The notes: a model not told the origin generated them from the sequence alone. A stretch of DNA of 64,000 nt from [Actinomadura] parvosata subsp. kistnae (GCF_900323885.1 NZ_OOHJ01000018.1:4389001-4453000); one strand, 5' to 3'; shown: positions 8,712 through 20,470, numbered from the stretch's first letter. Translations and numbers: made by a program.

Positions 8712-9665
8712 GTGACAGTGACGATTCGTGATGTGGCCAGGGCCTCCGGCGTGCATGTCTCGACGGTGTCCCGGACGTTCTCCGCGCCGCACATGGTGAA
8801 CGCCGCCACCCGGAGCAGGGTGCTCACGGTGGCCGAGGAGCTGGGCTACCGGCCCAACCGGGCGGCCAGGGCGCTCACGACGGGGCGTACCCACAACCTG
8901 GGCCTGATCGTGGCCGACATCGCCAACCCGTTCTTCCCGCCGCTGATCAAGGCGGCGCACTCGGCGGCCAGGCAACGCGACTACCACCTGTTCGTGGCCG
9001 ACACCGACGAGGAGCCGGCGGCCGAGGAGGAGCTGATCCAGGCGTTCTCCAAGCAGGTGGACGGCGTGGTGCTGTGCAGCCCGCGCTCGTCGAACAAGGC
9101 GCTGGAGCGGCTGGCCGAGCGGGTGCCGTTCGTGGTGATCAACCGGCGGCTGCGCGGCGCGGCCACCGTGCTGATGGACGTCGGGCACGGGGCGAGACTG
9201 GCCGTGGAGCACCTGGCGGAGCTGGGGCACCGGCGGGTGGCCCTGGTGTCGGGCCCGGCCGGGTCGTGGACGAGCGCCGAGATCCGCACGGCGGCCGAGC
9301 AGGTGCCGGGGGTGGAGCTCGTCGTCATCGGCCCGAACGCGCCCACGGAGCGGGGCGGGTTCGCCGCCGCCGGCCGGGTGCGCGACTCCGGCGTGACGGG
9401 CGTGCTGGCCTACAACGATCTGGTGGCCATCGGGCTCATCGAGGGCCTGGGCGATCTGGGCCTGAGCGTGCCGGAGGACATGAGCGTGGTCGGGATAGAC
9501 GACATCGTGCCCGGCCGGCTGAACCGCCCGAAGCTGACCACGGTGGCCATGCCGACGGCGGCCGCGGGGCGGCTGGCGGTGGACCTGCTCATCCAGGAGG
9601 TCAGCGCCACCACCTCGCTGGAGACCAGGCTCGTGATCAGGGACTCCACCGCTGCTCCCCGATGA
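8712..9665 (+). CDS. LacI-family transcriptional regulator of the sugar-acid locus
   Basis: A 317-residue regulator. The N-terminal LacI helix-turn-helix is TIRDVARASGVHVSTVSR (about residues 4-21), followed by the hinge helix and a periplasmic-binding-protein-like sugar domain with typical LGLIVADIANPFF and GIDDI segments. The GTG at 8712 is chosen because the HTH must be N-terminal and AGGGTG lies 7 bases upstream; a GTG two codons later is equally possible. It sits between the two arms of the locus and is surrounded by six similar palindromic boxes, so it is the likely repressor of both arms and itself. The inducer is probably a sugar acid or oligosaccharide. Confidence 0.92.
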   Translation: MTVTIRDVARASGVHVSTVSRTFSAPHMVNAATRSRVLTVAEELGYRPNRAARALTTGRTHNLGLIVADIANPFFPPLIKAAHSAARQRDYHLFVADTDEEPAAEEELIQAFSKQVDGVVLCSPRSSNKALERLAERVPFVVINRRLRGAATVLMDVGHGARLAVEHLAELGHRRVALVSGPAGSWTSAEIRTAAEQVPGVELVVIGPNAPTERGGFAAAGRVRDSGVTGVLAYNDLVAIGLIEGLGDLGLSVPEDMSVVGIDDIVPGRLNRPKLTTVAMPTAAAGRLAVDLLIQEVSATTSLETRLVIRDSTAAPR

Positions 9666-9674
9666 CGCAGCGTC

Positions 9675-9688
9675 TGCAAACGGTTGTA
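9675..9688. promoter_or_regulatory. LacI-type operator downstream of the regulator gene
   Basis: TGCAAACGGTTGTA, an inverted repeat of the same consensus, 10 bases after the regulator stop and about 170 bases before the first transporter gene. Possibly an auxiliary site for looping. Confidence 0.55.
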
Positions 9689-9784
9689 CTAATCCAGATC
9701 GTAATTCATCAGACTTATTGGGTGGTCACGCTTGCTAGCTGCGGAAACGTCGTGTCGATATATCGGTAACGGCTATGTAACGCC

Positions 9785-9798
9785 TGCAAAGGGTTGAC
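9785..9798. promoter_or_regulatory. LacI-type operator overlapping a -35 element
   Basis: TGCAAAGGGTTGAC shares five of the six bases of the candidate -35 hexamer TTGACG (9794-9799), so bound repressor would exclude RNA polymerase. Confidence 0.6.
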
Positions 9799-9821
9799 GC
9801 AACTTTCCCGCCAGCTATAGG
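9794..9821 (+). promoter_or_regulatory. Candidate promoter of the sugar transporter operon
   Basis: TTGACG at 9794-9799 and TATAGG at 9816-9821 are separated by 16 bases, a good primary-sigma spacing, 38 bases upstream of the first permease ATG. LacI-type boxes overlap the -35 and the -10/+1 region. Confidence 0.6.
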
Positions 9822-9833
9822 AAAGCGCTATCC
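9820..9833. promoter_or_regulatory. LacI-type operator at the -10/transcription start region
   Basis: GGAAAGCGCTATCC, an inverted repeat centred on GC, beginning in the last bases of the candidate -10 element. Together with the box at 9785 it brackets the promoter. Confidence 0.6.
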
Positions 9834-9859
9834 ATTCACTTCTCGCCGGAAGGTCCGTG

Positions 9860-10822
9860 ATGACTGAAGTTTCGGTGGCGGTGAAACCCCGGCGCGCGGT
9901 GCCCGAACCCGCCCGCGGCGGTCACCGCTCCACGAAACGGTCCCGCCGGGAGGCACGGGCCGCCTATCTCTTCCTGGCCCCTTGGTTCGTCGGCCTGCTC
10001 GTCATCACGATCGGCCCGATCTTCGCCTCCCTCTACCTGTCGTTCACCGACTACAGCCTCCTGGAGGAGGCCAAGTGGATCGGCTTCGACAACTACATCA
10101 AGATGTTCACGGAGGACGACCGGTTCCTGAACTCGCTTCAGGTGACCACGGTCTACGTGATCGTCTCGGTGCCGCTGCAGCTCGCCTTCGCCCTCGCGCT
10201 CGCGCTGGTGCTCGACCGCGGCCTGCGCGGCCTGTCGTTCTACCGCTCGATCTTCTACCTGCCCTCGCTGCTCGGCGGCAGCGTCGCGATCGCGATCCTG
10301 TGGCGGAAGGTCTTCGGCGCGGACGGCCTGGTCAACGCGGTGCTCGCGATGTTCGGCATCGAGGGGCCCGGCTGGGTGGGGCACCCCGACTACGCGCTCG
10401 GCACGCTGATCCTCCTGCACGTGTGGACGTTCGGCGCCCCGATGATCATCTTCCTGGCCGGGCTCCGCCAGATCCCGAGCAGCTACTACGAGGCCGCCTC
10501 CGTGGACGGCGCCGGCAAGTGGCGGCAGTTCAGGTCGATCACGATCCCGCTGCTGACCCCGATCATCTTCTTCAACCTCGTGCTGGAGCTCATCAAGTCG
10601 TTCCAGTCGTTCACGCAGGCGTTCATCGTCAGCGGCGGGAAGGGCGGCCCGGCCGACTCCACCCTGTTCTACACGCTCTACCTCTACCTAGAGGGGTTCA
10701 AGAACTACGACATGGGCTACGCCGCCGCGATGGCGTGGGTCCTGCTGCTCATCATCGCCGGGCTCACCGGGGTGAACTTCCTCGCTTCCAAGTATTGGGT
10801 CTTCTATGGCGACACCAAGTAG
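9860..10822 (+). CDS. Carbohydrate ABC transporter permease (MalF/UgpA-like)
   Basis: A 320-residue inner-membrane permease with six predicted helices. The N-terminal basic tail precedes the first helix (YLFLAPWFVGLLVITIGPI). The EAA loop is EAASVDGAGKWRQF near residue 215, the ATPase contact of CUT1 sugar importers. The ATG at 9860 is chosen over the GTG one codon upstream because GGAAGG ends 6 bases before it. First gene of the rightward arm. As is usual in actinomycetes, no ATPase gene is in the operon, so a shared MsiK-type ATPase is probably used. Confidence 0.92.
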   Translation: MTEVSVAVKPRRAVPEPARGGHRSTKRSRREARAAYLFLAPWFVGLLVITIGPIFASLYLSFTDYSLLEEAKWIGFDNYIKMFTEDDRFLNSLQVTTVYVIVSVPLQLAFALALALVLDRGLRGLSFYRSIFYLPSLLGGSVAIAILWRKVFGADGLVNAVLAMFGIEGPGWVGHPDYALGTLILLHVWTFGAPMIIFLAGLRQIPSSYYEAASVDGAGKWRQFRSITIPLLTPIIFFNLVLELIKSFQSFTQAFIVSGGKGGPADSTLFYTLYLYLEGFKNYDMGYAAAMAWVLLLIIAGLTGVNFLASKYWVFYGDTK

Positions 10823-11672
10823 GCCGGTCCCGGTCCTGTTCCGCCCGTTCCGGGGCGGGCGGGTGGCCAAGCACATCCTGCTGATCGGCTTCGGCCTGGT
10901 CATGCTCTATCCGCTGCTCTGGATGATCTCCAGCTCGCTGAAGCCGGAAGAGCTCATCTTCCGCGAGCCGGGCCTGCTGCCCAGCCAGATCACCTTCGAG
11001 AACTACACCGAGGGCTGGTACGCGCTCAAGCACCCCTTCGGCTACTACCTGTGGAACTCCGCGGTGGTCACCGCCATCTCCGTGGTGGCGAACCTGGTGG
11101 CCTGCTCGCTGGCCGCCTACGCCTTCGCCCGGCTGAACTTCCCGCTGAAGAAGTTCTGGTTCGCGATCATGCTGGGCACCATCATGCTGCCGCACCACGT
11201 GACGATCGTGCCGCAGTACATCATGTTCTCCGAGCTCGGGCTGATCAACACGATCTGGCCGCTGGTCATGCCGAAGATCCTGGCCACCGACGCGTTCTTC
11301 ATCTTCCTGATGGTGCAGTTCATCCGCACGCTGCCGCGCGAGCTGGACGAGGCCGCGGAGATCGACGGCGCCGGCTACTGGCGCATCTACATCAGGGTCG
11401 TCATGCCGCTGTGCATGCCGGCGCTGGCCACGACGGCGATCTTCACGTTCATCTGGACGTGGAACGACTTCCTCAGCCAGCTCCTGTATCTCAACAACCC
11501 CGACAACTTCACCGTACCGGTAGCGTTGCGCACGTTCCTGGACGCCAGCAGCGACTCGTCGTGGGGCCCGATGTTCGCCATGTCGATCATCGCGCTCGGC
11601 CCCATCTTCGGGTTCTTCCTGGCCGGCCAGAAATACCTGATCCGTGGTGTCGCCACCACGGGACTGAAGTAG
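10806..11672 (+). CDS. Carbohydrate ABC transporter permease (MalG/UgpE-like)
   Basis: A 288-residue second permease of the CUT1 importer. It has six hydrophobic segments, the YPLLWMISSSLK first-helix motif, and an EAA loop at EAAEIDGAGYWRIY. The ATG lies 17 bases inside the end of the preceding permease gene, so translation is coupled and the two form a heterodimeric channel. The operon continues to the binding protein after a 43-base gap. Confidence 0.92.
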   Translation: MATPSRPVPVLFRPFRGGRVAKHILLIGFGLVMLYPLLWMISSSLKPEELIFREPGLLPSQITFENYTEGWYALKHPFGYYLWNSAVVTAISVVANLVACSLAAYAFARLNFPLKKFWFAIMLGTIMLPHHVTIVPQYIMFSELGLINTIWPLVMPKILATDAFFIFLMVQFIRTLPRELDEAAEIDGAGYWRIYIRVVMPLCMPALATTAIFTFIWTWNDFLSQLLYLNNPDNFTVPVALRTFLDASSDSSWGPMFAMSIIALGPIFGFFLAGQKYLIRGVATTGLK

Positions 11673-11715
11673 CTCCTCCACCCCCCGACAGTGAACACCC
11701 ATAGGAGGTAGAGCC

Positions 11716-13002
11716 GTGAGCTCTGGCAAGAAGATGTGGTCGGCGGCCCTGCTCGCCACCGCTGTGCTGGCGGTCACCGCGGCCTGCGGCAGTGGCAGCG
11801 GCGGCGGAGAGACCGCCGACGGCAAGATCAAGCTGCGCTTCTCCTATTGGGGCAGTGACGCGCGGCAGAAGATGACCGAAGAGGCGATCAAGAAGTTCGA
11901 GGCGAAGAACCCGACGATCGACGTCGAGGGCGAGTTCTCGGACTGGGCCAGCTACTACGAGACGCTGTCCACCAAGGTCGCCGGCAGCGACGCGCCCGAC
12001 GTCATGAGCCTGGAGATCCGCGGCCTGCGCGAGTACGCCGACCGCGGCACCCTCGCCGACGTGACCGGCAAGGTCAACACCGCCGACATCGACGCCAAGG
12101 TGCTGGCCACCGGCGCCATCGACGGCAAGCAGTACGCCATCCCCACCGGCGTCAACGCCTTCTCCCTGATCGTCAACAAGGCTCTGGTCGAGCAGTCCAA
12201 GGCCGAGCTCCCCGACGACAAGACGTGGACGTGGGACGACTACGTCGCGCTGGCCAACAAGATCACCGCCGGCAGCGGCGGCAAGGTCATCGGCACGCAG
12301 CTGAGCTGGAACCCCGCCTACCTGCAGATCTACGCCACGCAGAAGGGCGAGCAGTTCTACAACGGCAACAAGCTCGGCGTGACGCCCGCGACCATCAAGG
12401 AATGGTGGTCGATCATGCAGAACCTGATCAAGGGCAAGGGCGCGCCGGACGCCGCCAAGAGCGCCGAGATCGGCGCCACCAGCATCGACCAGTCGCTGCT
12501 CGGCACCAACACCGGCGCCATGGGCATGTGGTGGAGCAACCAGCTCGGCGCCGCCACCAAGGCGTCGGGCCAGCAGCTCGACCTGCTGCGGATGCCGAAG
12601 ATCAAGGGCGCCACCGTGGGCGGCATGTTCACCCAGCCCGCCATGTTCTACAGCGCCTCCTCCAAGACCGAGCACGCCGCCGAGGCCGCCAAGTTCATCG
12701 ACTTCATGATCAACGACCCCGAGGCGGGCGCGATCATCCTCAGCGACCGCGGCCTGCCGGCCAGCTCCAAGGTGCTGGCCGCGGTGCGCGACAAGCTCCC
12801 CGAGGCCGACCAGAAGACGCTCACCTTCCTGGAGGAGAACAAGAGCGAGCTGAGCGACCCGCCGGCCGCCCCGCCGAAGGGCTCCAGCGCCACCGAGGAC
12901 ATCATCACCCGCTACTCCGAGGAGGTCATGTTCGGCCGCATGACCCCCGACGACGCCGCGCAGAAGCTGATCACCGAGGTCAACGCCTCCATCGCGGGCT
13001 GA
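11716..13002 (+). CDS. Family 1 sugar-binding lipoprotein of the LacI-controlled importer
   Basis: A 428-residue extracellular solute-binding protein (SBP_bac_1). The signal sequence ends in a lipobox TAAC with the lipidated Cys near residue 20, followed by a Ser/Gly linker. The body starts IKLRFSYWGSDAR, typical of maltose/oligosaccharide binders. The GTG start is preceded by a perfect AGGAGGT 6 bases upstream. It lies directly after the two permeases and before a sugar oxidoreductase, so it captures the substrate consumed by this locus. Confidence 0.92.
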   Translation: MSSGKKMWSAALLATAVLAVTAACGSGSGGGETADGKIKLRFSYWGSDARQKMTEEAIKKFEAKNPTIDVEGEFSDWASYYETLSTKVAGSDAPDVMSLEIRGLREYADRGTLADVTGKVNTADIDAKVLATGAIDGKQYAIPTGVNAFSLIVNKALVEQSKAELPDDKTWTWDDYVALANKITAGSGGKVIGTQLSWNPAYLQIYATQKGEQFYNGNKLGVTPATIKEWWSIMQNLIKGKGAPDAAKSAEIGATSIDQSLLGTNTGAMGMWWSNQLGAATKASGQQLDLLRMPKIKGATVGGMFTQPAMFYSASSKTEHAAEAAKFIDFMINDPEAGAIILSDRGLPASSKVLAAVRDKLPEADQKTLTFLEENKSELSDPPAAPPKGSSATEDIITRYSEEVMFGRMTPDDAAQKLITEVNASIAG

Positions 13003-13025
13003 GCCGAAAGGTCATTGGGACAGGC

Positions 13026-14306
13026 ATGAGGTACGCGTTCGTCGGGCTCGGGCACCGCGCGCAGATGTACGTCGACGCGCTGCTCGGTGAGTGGCGCGAC
13101 GCCGGCACCATCGTCGCCCTGTGCGACACCAACCGCACCCGCATGGGCTACTACGCCGAGCGGATCGGCGGACAGGTGCCGTGCTTCGCCCCCGAGGAGT
13201 TCGGCAAGGTGCTCGAGCTCGCCGACGCGGTCATCGTCACCACCGTCGACGCCACGCACGCCACGTACGTGTGCGCGGCGCTCGACGCCGGCCGCGACGT
13301 CATCGTGGAGAAACCCCTCACGACCGACGCCGACGGCTGCGCGGCCATCGCCGCCGCCGCGGAGCGCAGCACCGGCAGGCTGGTTGTCACCTTCAACCTC
13401 CGGTACTCGCCCCGCAACTCCGCCGTCCGCCGCCTCCTCCAGGACGGCGCCATCGGCGAGGTCACCTCGGTGCACTTCGAGTGGCTGCTCGACACCATCC
13501 ACGGCGCCGACTACTTCCGCCGCTGGCACCGCGACCGGGCCCGCTCCGGCGGGCTGCTCGTGCACAAGTCCACCCACCACTTCGACCTGGTCAACTGGTG
13601 GCTGGGCGCCGCGCCCGAGCTCGTCTTCGCCCAGACCGACCTGCGCTTCTACGGCGCCGGCAACGCCCGCGAGCGCGGCCTGACCGGCCGCCCCGAGCGC
13701 GCCCACGGCGCACCCGGGCTCGGCACCGACCCGTTCCTGCTCGACATCTCCCTGGACGAGCGGCTCAAGCGGCTCTACCTGGACGCCGAGCACGAGGACG
13801 GCTACCTGCGCGACCGGGACGTCTTCGGCGAGGGCATCACCATCGACGACAACATGTCCGTCATGGTGCGCTACAGCAACCGGGCCGTCCTGACGTACTC
13901 GCTGCACGCCCACGCCCCGTGGGAGGGGTACCGCGTCGCCTTCAACGGCACCGCCGGGCGGCTGGAGCTGGACGTGTGCGAGCGGGAGTGGACGCCCCCG
14001 CACGCCGCTGTCGACCCGAGCGCGGCCTCCAAGGAGCACGCGACCGGCTCCTCCGAGCGGCTGCTGCTGCGGCGGCACTGGAGCGAGCCCGAGGAGGTGC
14101 CCATCGAGACCGGGGCCGGCGGGCACGGCGGCGGCGACCGGCTGCTGCTCGACGACGTCTTCCGCGGGCCGGGCGACGACCCGCTGAGGCGGCAGGCGGG
14201 CTACCGCGACGGCATCCGCAGCGTCCTGACCGGCCACGCGGCCAACGTCTCGGCCCGCACCGGAGCCCCCGTCCGCCTCACCGAAGACGGCACCCGTGTC
14301 GTCTGA
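13026..14306 (+). CDS. Gfo/Idh/MocA-family oxidoreductase
   Basis: A 426-residue NAD(P)-dependent sugar or inositol-type dehydrogenase. The Rossmann fold begins FVGLGHRAQMY; the VEKPLTTD motif near residue 98 carries the catalytic Lys; HKSTHHFDLVNWW provides the second catalytic His region. It follows the binding-protein gene by 23 bases and overlaps the next hydrolase gene by 11. It is longer than the ~340-residue family norm because of an insertion between about residues 215 and 260. Substrate is presumably the imported sugar or its derivative. Confidence 0.88.
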   Translation: MRYAFVGLGHRAQMYVDALLGEWRDAGTIVALCDTNRTRMGYYAERIGGQVPCFAPEEFGKVLELADAVIVTTVDATHATYVCAALDAGRDVIVEKPLTTDADGCAAIAAAAERSTGRLVVTFNLRYSPRNSAVRRLLQDGAIGEVTSVHFEWLLDTIHGADYFRRWHRDRARSGGLLVHKSTHHFDLVNWWLGAAPELVFAQTDLRFYGAGNARERGLTGRPERAHGAPGLGTDPFLLDISLDERLKRLYLDAEHEDGYLRDRDVFGEGITIDDNMSVMVRYSNRAVLTYSLHAHAPWEGYRVAFNGTAGRLELDVCEREWTPPHAAVDPSAASKEHATGSSERLLLRRHWSEPEEVPIETGAGGHGGGDRLLLDDVFRGPGDDPLRRQAGYRDGIRSVLTGHAANVSARTGAPVRLTEDGTRVV

Positions 14307-15453
14307 ACAGCTTGGGACCGCGCGGGTCTTCACCGAGCTGGCCGGGATCGCCGCCGCGCAGCGCGGCCTGTACCCGGTCCTGCCCGGGCCCGAGCTGCGC
14401 GCGGCGGCCCGGGACGCCATCGGGGTGCTCGACCTCGCCGCCGCCGACGTCCGCGTCGAGCGCACCTGGACCGACGGCGACCTGCACGGCGAGGAGCTGT
14501 CGTGGACGGTCGGGTTCGGGCCGCGCACCCGGGCGTACCTGCTCAAACCGCGCGACGCGGACGGGCCGCTGCCCGGCGTGGTGGCGCTGCACTGCCACGC
14601 CGGGATGAAGTACGCCGGCAAGGAGAAGATCGCCGACGGGCCGGAGCCGCCGTCACCCGAGGTGCGGCGGCTCAGGGACGCCATCTACGGCGGCCGGGCC
14701 TTCGCGAACGCGCTGGCCCGGCGCGGCTTCGTGGTGCTCGCGCACGACGTGTTGACGTGGGGCAGCCGCCGCTTCCCCCTGGAGACCACTGAGGGGCCGC
14801 CCGCCGCGGCGCAGCGTGGGGACGCCCCGGGCGCGCCCCTCAGTGAGACCGGCGCGGCGCCTGCCGGCGGGACCGGCGCGGTGGTTTTGAGCGAGGCCGA
14901 TCGGTACGACGCGGCGGCCAAGGCGCACGAGCACGTCGTCGCCAAGTACTGCACCGTGCTCGGCACCTCGTTCACCGGCGTCGTCGCCGGCGAGGACCTG
15001 GCGGCGGCGGCCTACCTGCGCTCGCGCCCCGACGTCGGCGCGGTCGGCTGCGCCGGCCTGTCGGGCGGCGGCCTGCGGGCGGCGCTGCTCGGCGCCTTCG
15101 ACCCGGACCAGCGCGCGGTCGTCGTCGCCGCGATGGCCTCCTCCTACCGCGACCTGCTCGACCGGCACGTGCCCAGGCACACGTGGATGTTGTGGCCGCC
15201 GGGCCTGGCCCGGCTGGGCGACTGGCCGGACCTGATGGCCGCCCGCGCGCCCGGCCCGCTCATGGTCCAGTACGCCCTGCGCGACGAGCTCTTCCCCGAG
15301 GAGGGCATGCGCCGCGCCCACGCCATCATCGGCGAGCGGTACCGCGACGCCCCCGAGAGCTACGCGGCCGTGTTCGCCGAGGTGCCGCACAGCTTCGACG
15401 TGCCGATGCAGGAGCGGGCCTTCGACTGGCTGGCGGCCCACCTCAAGGAGTAG
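14296..15453 (+). CDS. Alpha/beta hydrolase, acetylxylan-esterase/dienelactone-hydrolase-like
   Basis: A 385-residue predicted esterase. The nucleophile elbow is GLSGGG, the acid is probably the Asp in ALRDELF, and the catalytic His that in VPHSFD. The substrate-side motif VVALHCHAG precedes the fold core. An N-terminal helical region of about 90 residues is shared with large bacterial alpha/beta hydrolases that deacetylate sugars. There is no signal peptide, so it acts inside the cell, perhaps de-esterifying the imported oligosaccharide or lactone. GTG start, overlapping the oxidoreductase gene by 11 bases. Its last 30 bases are duplicated downstream of the stop. Confidence 0.8.
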   Translation: MSSEQLGTARVFTELAGIAAAQRGLYPVLPGPELRAAARDAIGVLDLAAADVRVERTWTDGDLHGEELSWTVGFGPRTRAYLLKPRDADGPLPGVVALHCHAGMKYAGKEKIADGPEPPSPEVRRLRDAIYGGRAFANALARRGFVVLAHDVLTWGSRRFPLETTEGPPAAAQRGDAPGAPLSETGAAPAGGTGAVVLSEADRYDAAAKAHEHVVAKYCTVLGTSFTGVVAGEDLAAAAYLRSRPDVGAVGCAGLSGGGLRAALLGAFDPDQRAVVVAAMASSYRDLLDRHVPRHTWMLWPPGLARLGDWPDLMAARAPGPLMVQYALRDELFPEEGMRRAHAIIGERYRDAPESYAAVFAEVPHSFDVPMQERAFDWLAAHLKE

Positions 15454-15523
15454 GCCGCCGCACGCACGGCGGCTCAGCTCAGGGAGCAGGCCGCCGCACG
15501 CACGGCGGCTCAGCTCAGGGAGC
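15452..15523. repeat. Two perfect 36-bp tandem repeats derived from the end of the upstream hydrolase gene
   Basis: Units at 15452-15487 and 15488-15523 are identical, and a partial third begins at 15524. The end of the hydrolase gene itself (GGCGGCCCACCTCAAGGAGT, then AGGCCGCC) matches the corresponding stretch of each unit with about 4 mismatches in 31 bases. The gene's stop TAG reads CAG in the copies. Each unit includes the hairpin described separately. Confidence 0.85.
15454..15509. terminator. Duplicated GC hairpin between convergent operons
   Basis: GCCGCCG-CACGCA-CGGCGGC forms a 7-bp perfect stem with a 6-base loop at 15454-15473 and again at 15490-15509. It lies between the rightward hydrolase gene and the leftward glp-type binding-protein gene, so it could terminate transcription both ways. 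There is no U-tract, as is common in high-GC actinomycetes. Confidence 0.5.
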
Positions 15524-15546
15524 AGGCCGCCGCTCGGCTGGATCGG

Positions 15547-17331
15547 TCAGTTGCCCTGCTTCCAGGTGGCGATCAGCTTGTCGTAGTCGAGGGTCTCGGG
15601 CTTGCCCCGCTCGTCGGCCAGCTTCGGCGCCGGAGCCCCGGGCTGGTCGAGCCAGTACTGGGCGGGCCGCTCGGGGTTCAGCTTGGGCGCGCACTGGCCG
15701 CCGTACCCCTGCCGCTGCTGCGAGAGCCGCTCCAGCCGGGCCAGGATCTCGTCCTGCTGCTTGGCCAGGTTGTCCATGGACTGCTGGGGCGTGGTCTCGC
15801 CGGTCACGGCGGTGGCCACGTTCTGCCACCAGAGCTGCGCCAGCTTGGGGTAGTCGGGGACGTTCGTGCCGGTCGGCGTCCACTGCTTGCGGGCGGGGGA
15901 GTTGTAGAACTCGATGAGGCCGCCGTACTTCTTGGAGTTCTGGGAGAAGTAGTCGCTCTTGATGTCGGAGTCGCGGATGAACGTCAGCCCGACGATCGAC
16001 TTCTTCAGCGACACCGTCTTCGAGGTGACGAACTGCGCGTACAGCCAGGCCGCCGCCCGGCGGTCCTGCGGGGTGCTCTTCAGCAGCGTCCACGAGCCGG
16101 CGTCCTGGTAGCCCAGCTTGTTGCCGTTCTTCCAGTACGCGCCGTGCGGGCTCGGCGCGATGCGCCACTTGGGGGTGCCGTCGCCGTTGACGACCGGCAG
16201 CCCCGGCTTGGTCATGTCGGCCGTGAACGAGGTGTACCAGAAGATCTGCTGGGCGATGTTGCCCTGCGCGGGCACGGGGCCGGCCTCGCTGAAGTTCATG
16301 CCGGCCGCCTCGCGGGGCGCGTACTTCTTCAGCCATTCCACGTACTTCGTCAGCGCGTAGACGGAGGCGGGGCCGTTGGTGTCGCCGCCGCGGGTGACGG
16401 ACGAGCCGACCGGGCGGCAGTTCTCCACCCGGATGCCCCAGTCGTCCACGGGCAGGCCGTTGGGGATGCCGGGGTCGCCGTTGCCGGCCATCGACAGCCA
16501 GGCGTCGGTGAAGCGCCAGCCCAGCGACGGGTCCTTGCGGCCGTAGTCCATGTGGCCGTAGACCTTCTTGCCGTCGATGGTGCCGTTGCCGTTGACCTTG
16601 TTGGTGAAGAAGTCGGCGATGTCCTCGTAGGCCGCCCAGTTGACCGGGACGCCGAGGTCGTAGCCGTAGGCGGCCTTGAACTGCTTCTTGATCTCGGGGT
16701 CGGTGAACCAGTCGTAGCGGAACCAGTAGAGGTTGGCGAACTGCTGGTCGGGCAGCTGGTAGATCTTCTTGTCGGGGCCGGTGGTGAAGCTGATGCCGAT
16801 GAAGTCGTTCAGGTCGAGGGTGGGGGAGGTGACGTTCCTGCCCTCGCCGGCCATGTAGTCCGACAGGGGGAAGACGTAGTCGCCGCGCGAGTGGGTGCCG
16901 ATGAGGTCGGAGTCGTTGACGTAGGCGTCGTAGATGTTCTGGTTGCTCTGGATCTGCGTCTGGAGCTTCTCGATGACGTCGCCTTCCTGGATCAGGTCGT
17001 GCTTGATCTTGATCCCGGTGATCTCGCTGAACGCCTTCGCGAGCTGCTGCGACTCGTACTGGTGTGTGGTGATCGTCTCGGAGACCACGTTGATCTGCAT
17101 GCCCCGGTAGGGGGCCGCGGCCTTGATGAACCAGTCCATCTCGGCGAGCTGCTGGTCCTTGCTCAGCGTGCTCGGCGTGAACTCCTCCGACACCCACCGC
17201 TGGGCCGCGGCCTTGCCGTCGGCCTCCTTGTAGTCGCTGGCGGGCTTCTCCGCGCCCTGGGTGCAGCCGGCCGCTATCAGGGCGATGGCGGCCAGGCCGA
17301 CGGCCGTGGACCTGCGTGCCCGATGCCTCAT
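15547..17331 (-). CDS. glpV: Glycerol-type ABC transporter substrate-binding lipoprotein
   Basis: A 594-residue extracellular binding protein with signal sequence and lipobox IAAGC (Cys about residue 23). Its length and its place after a DUF2160 membrane protein match GlpV of the rhizobial GlpSTPQUV glycerol importer. It is much larger than ordinary sugar binders (~430). Start ATG at 17331 has GAGAGGAG upstream and lies 15 bases after the DUF2160 gene. It is the last gene of the leftward six-gene operon. Glycerol specificity is inferred from operon architecture and family resemblance. Confidence 0.82.
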   Translation of the reverse strand: MRHRARRSTAVGLAAIALIAAGCTQGAEKPASDYKEADGKAAAQRWVSEEFTPSTLSKDQQLAEMDWFIKAAAPYRGMQINVVSETITTHQYESQQLAKAFSEITGIKIKHDLIQEGDVIEKLQTQIQSNQNIYDAYVNDSDLIGTHSRGDYVFPLSDYMAGEGRNVTSPTLDLNDFIGISFTTGPDKKIYQLPDQQFANLYWFRYDWFTDPEIKKQFKAAYGYDLGVPVNWAAYEDIADFFTNKVNGNGTIDGKKVYGHMDYGRKDPSLGWRFTDAWLSMAGNGDPGIPNGLPVDDWGIRVENCRPVGSSVTRGGDTNGPASVYALTKYVEWLKKYAPREAAGMNFSEAGPVPAQGNIAQQIFWYTSFTADMTKPGLPVVNGDGTPKWRIAPSPHGAYWKNGNKLGYQDAGSWTLLKSTPQDRRAAAWLYAQFVTSKTVSLKKSIVGLTFIRDSDIKSDYFSQNSKKYGGLIEFYNSPARKQWTPTGTNVPDYPKLAQLWWQNVATAVTGETTPQQSMDNLAKQQDEILARLERLSQQRQGYGGQCAPKLNPERPAQYWLDQPGAPAPKLADERGKPETLDYDKLIATWKQGN

Positions 17332-17346
17332 CGTACGGCTCCTCTC

Positions 17347-17622
17347 TTAACCCCAAATGCCGATCACGACCGCTACCAGCAGCGCGCAGCCGAGCGCGAG
17401 CCACATGGACAGGTCGGTGATCGCGATCCAGCCGGCCAGCACGACGGCGGCGCTGATCAGGCCGATGTAGAGCCGGTCGCCCCGGTCGGTCTCGATGCGC
17501 AGGAACCCCCGCCTGGCCACCGGCGGGGAGAGGCGCGCCCAGACGGCCATGACGACCAGCAGGAGGGCCAGCCCGGCGAACACCAGGGCCGTGGGGACGG
17601 TCCAGACCATCCAGTCGAGCAT
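17347..17622 (-). CDS. glpU: DUF2160 small membrane protein of the glycerol-type importer
   Basis: A 91-residue protein with three hydrophobic segments (about residues 8-28, 50-68 and 72-90) and the basic RRGFLRIETDRGDRLYIGL stretch between the first two, as in DUF2160/GlpU. It lies between the second permease (2-base gap) and the binding protein, the same place as glpU in rhizobia. Its role is an accessory membrane subunit; mechanism is not known. Confidence 0.85.
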   Translation of the reverse strand: MLDWMVWTVPTALVFAGLALLLVVMAVWARLSPPVARRGFLRIETDRGDRLYIGLISAAVVLAGWIAITDLSMWLALGCALLVAVVIGIWG

Positions 17623-17624
17623 CG

Positions 17625-18434
<810 letters not shown>

Positions 18435-18439
18435 CGCGC

Positions 18440-20470
<2,031 letters not shown>

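Noticed and set aside
12225..13025. In-frame upstream extension of the Gfo/Idh/MocA gene at 13026
   Set aside because: It overlaps the binding-protein gene and encodes an Arg/Gln-rich shadow; the Rossmann fold starts at the ATG 13026.
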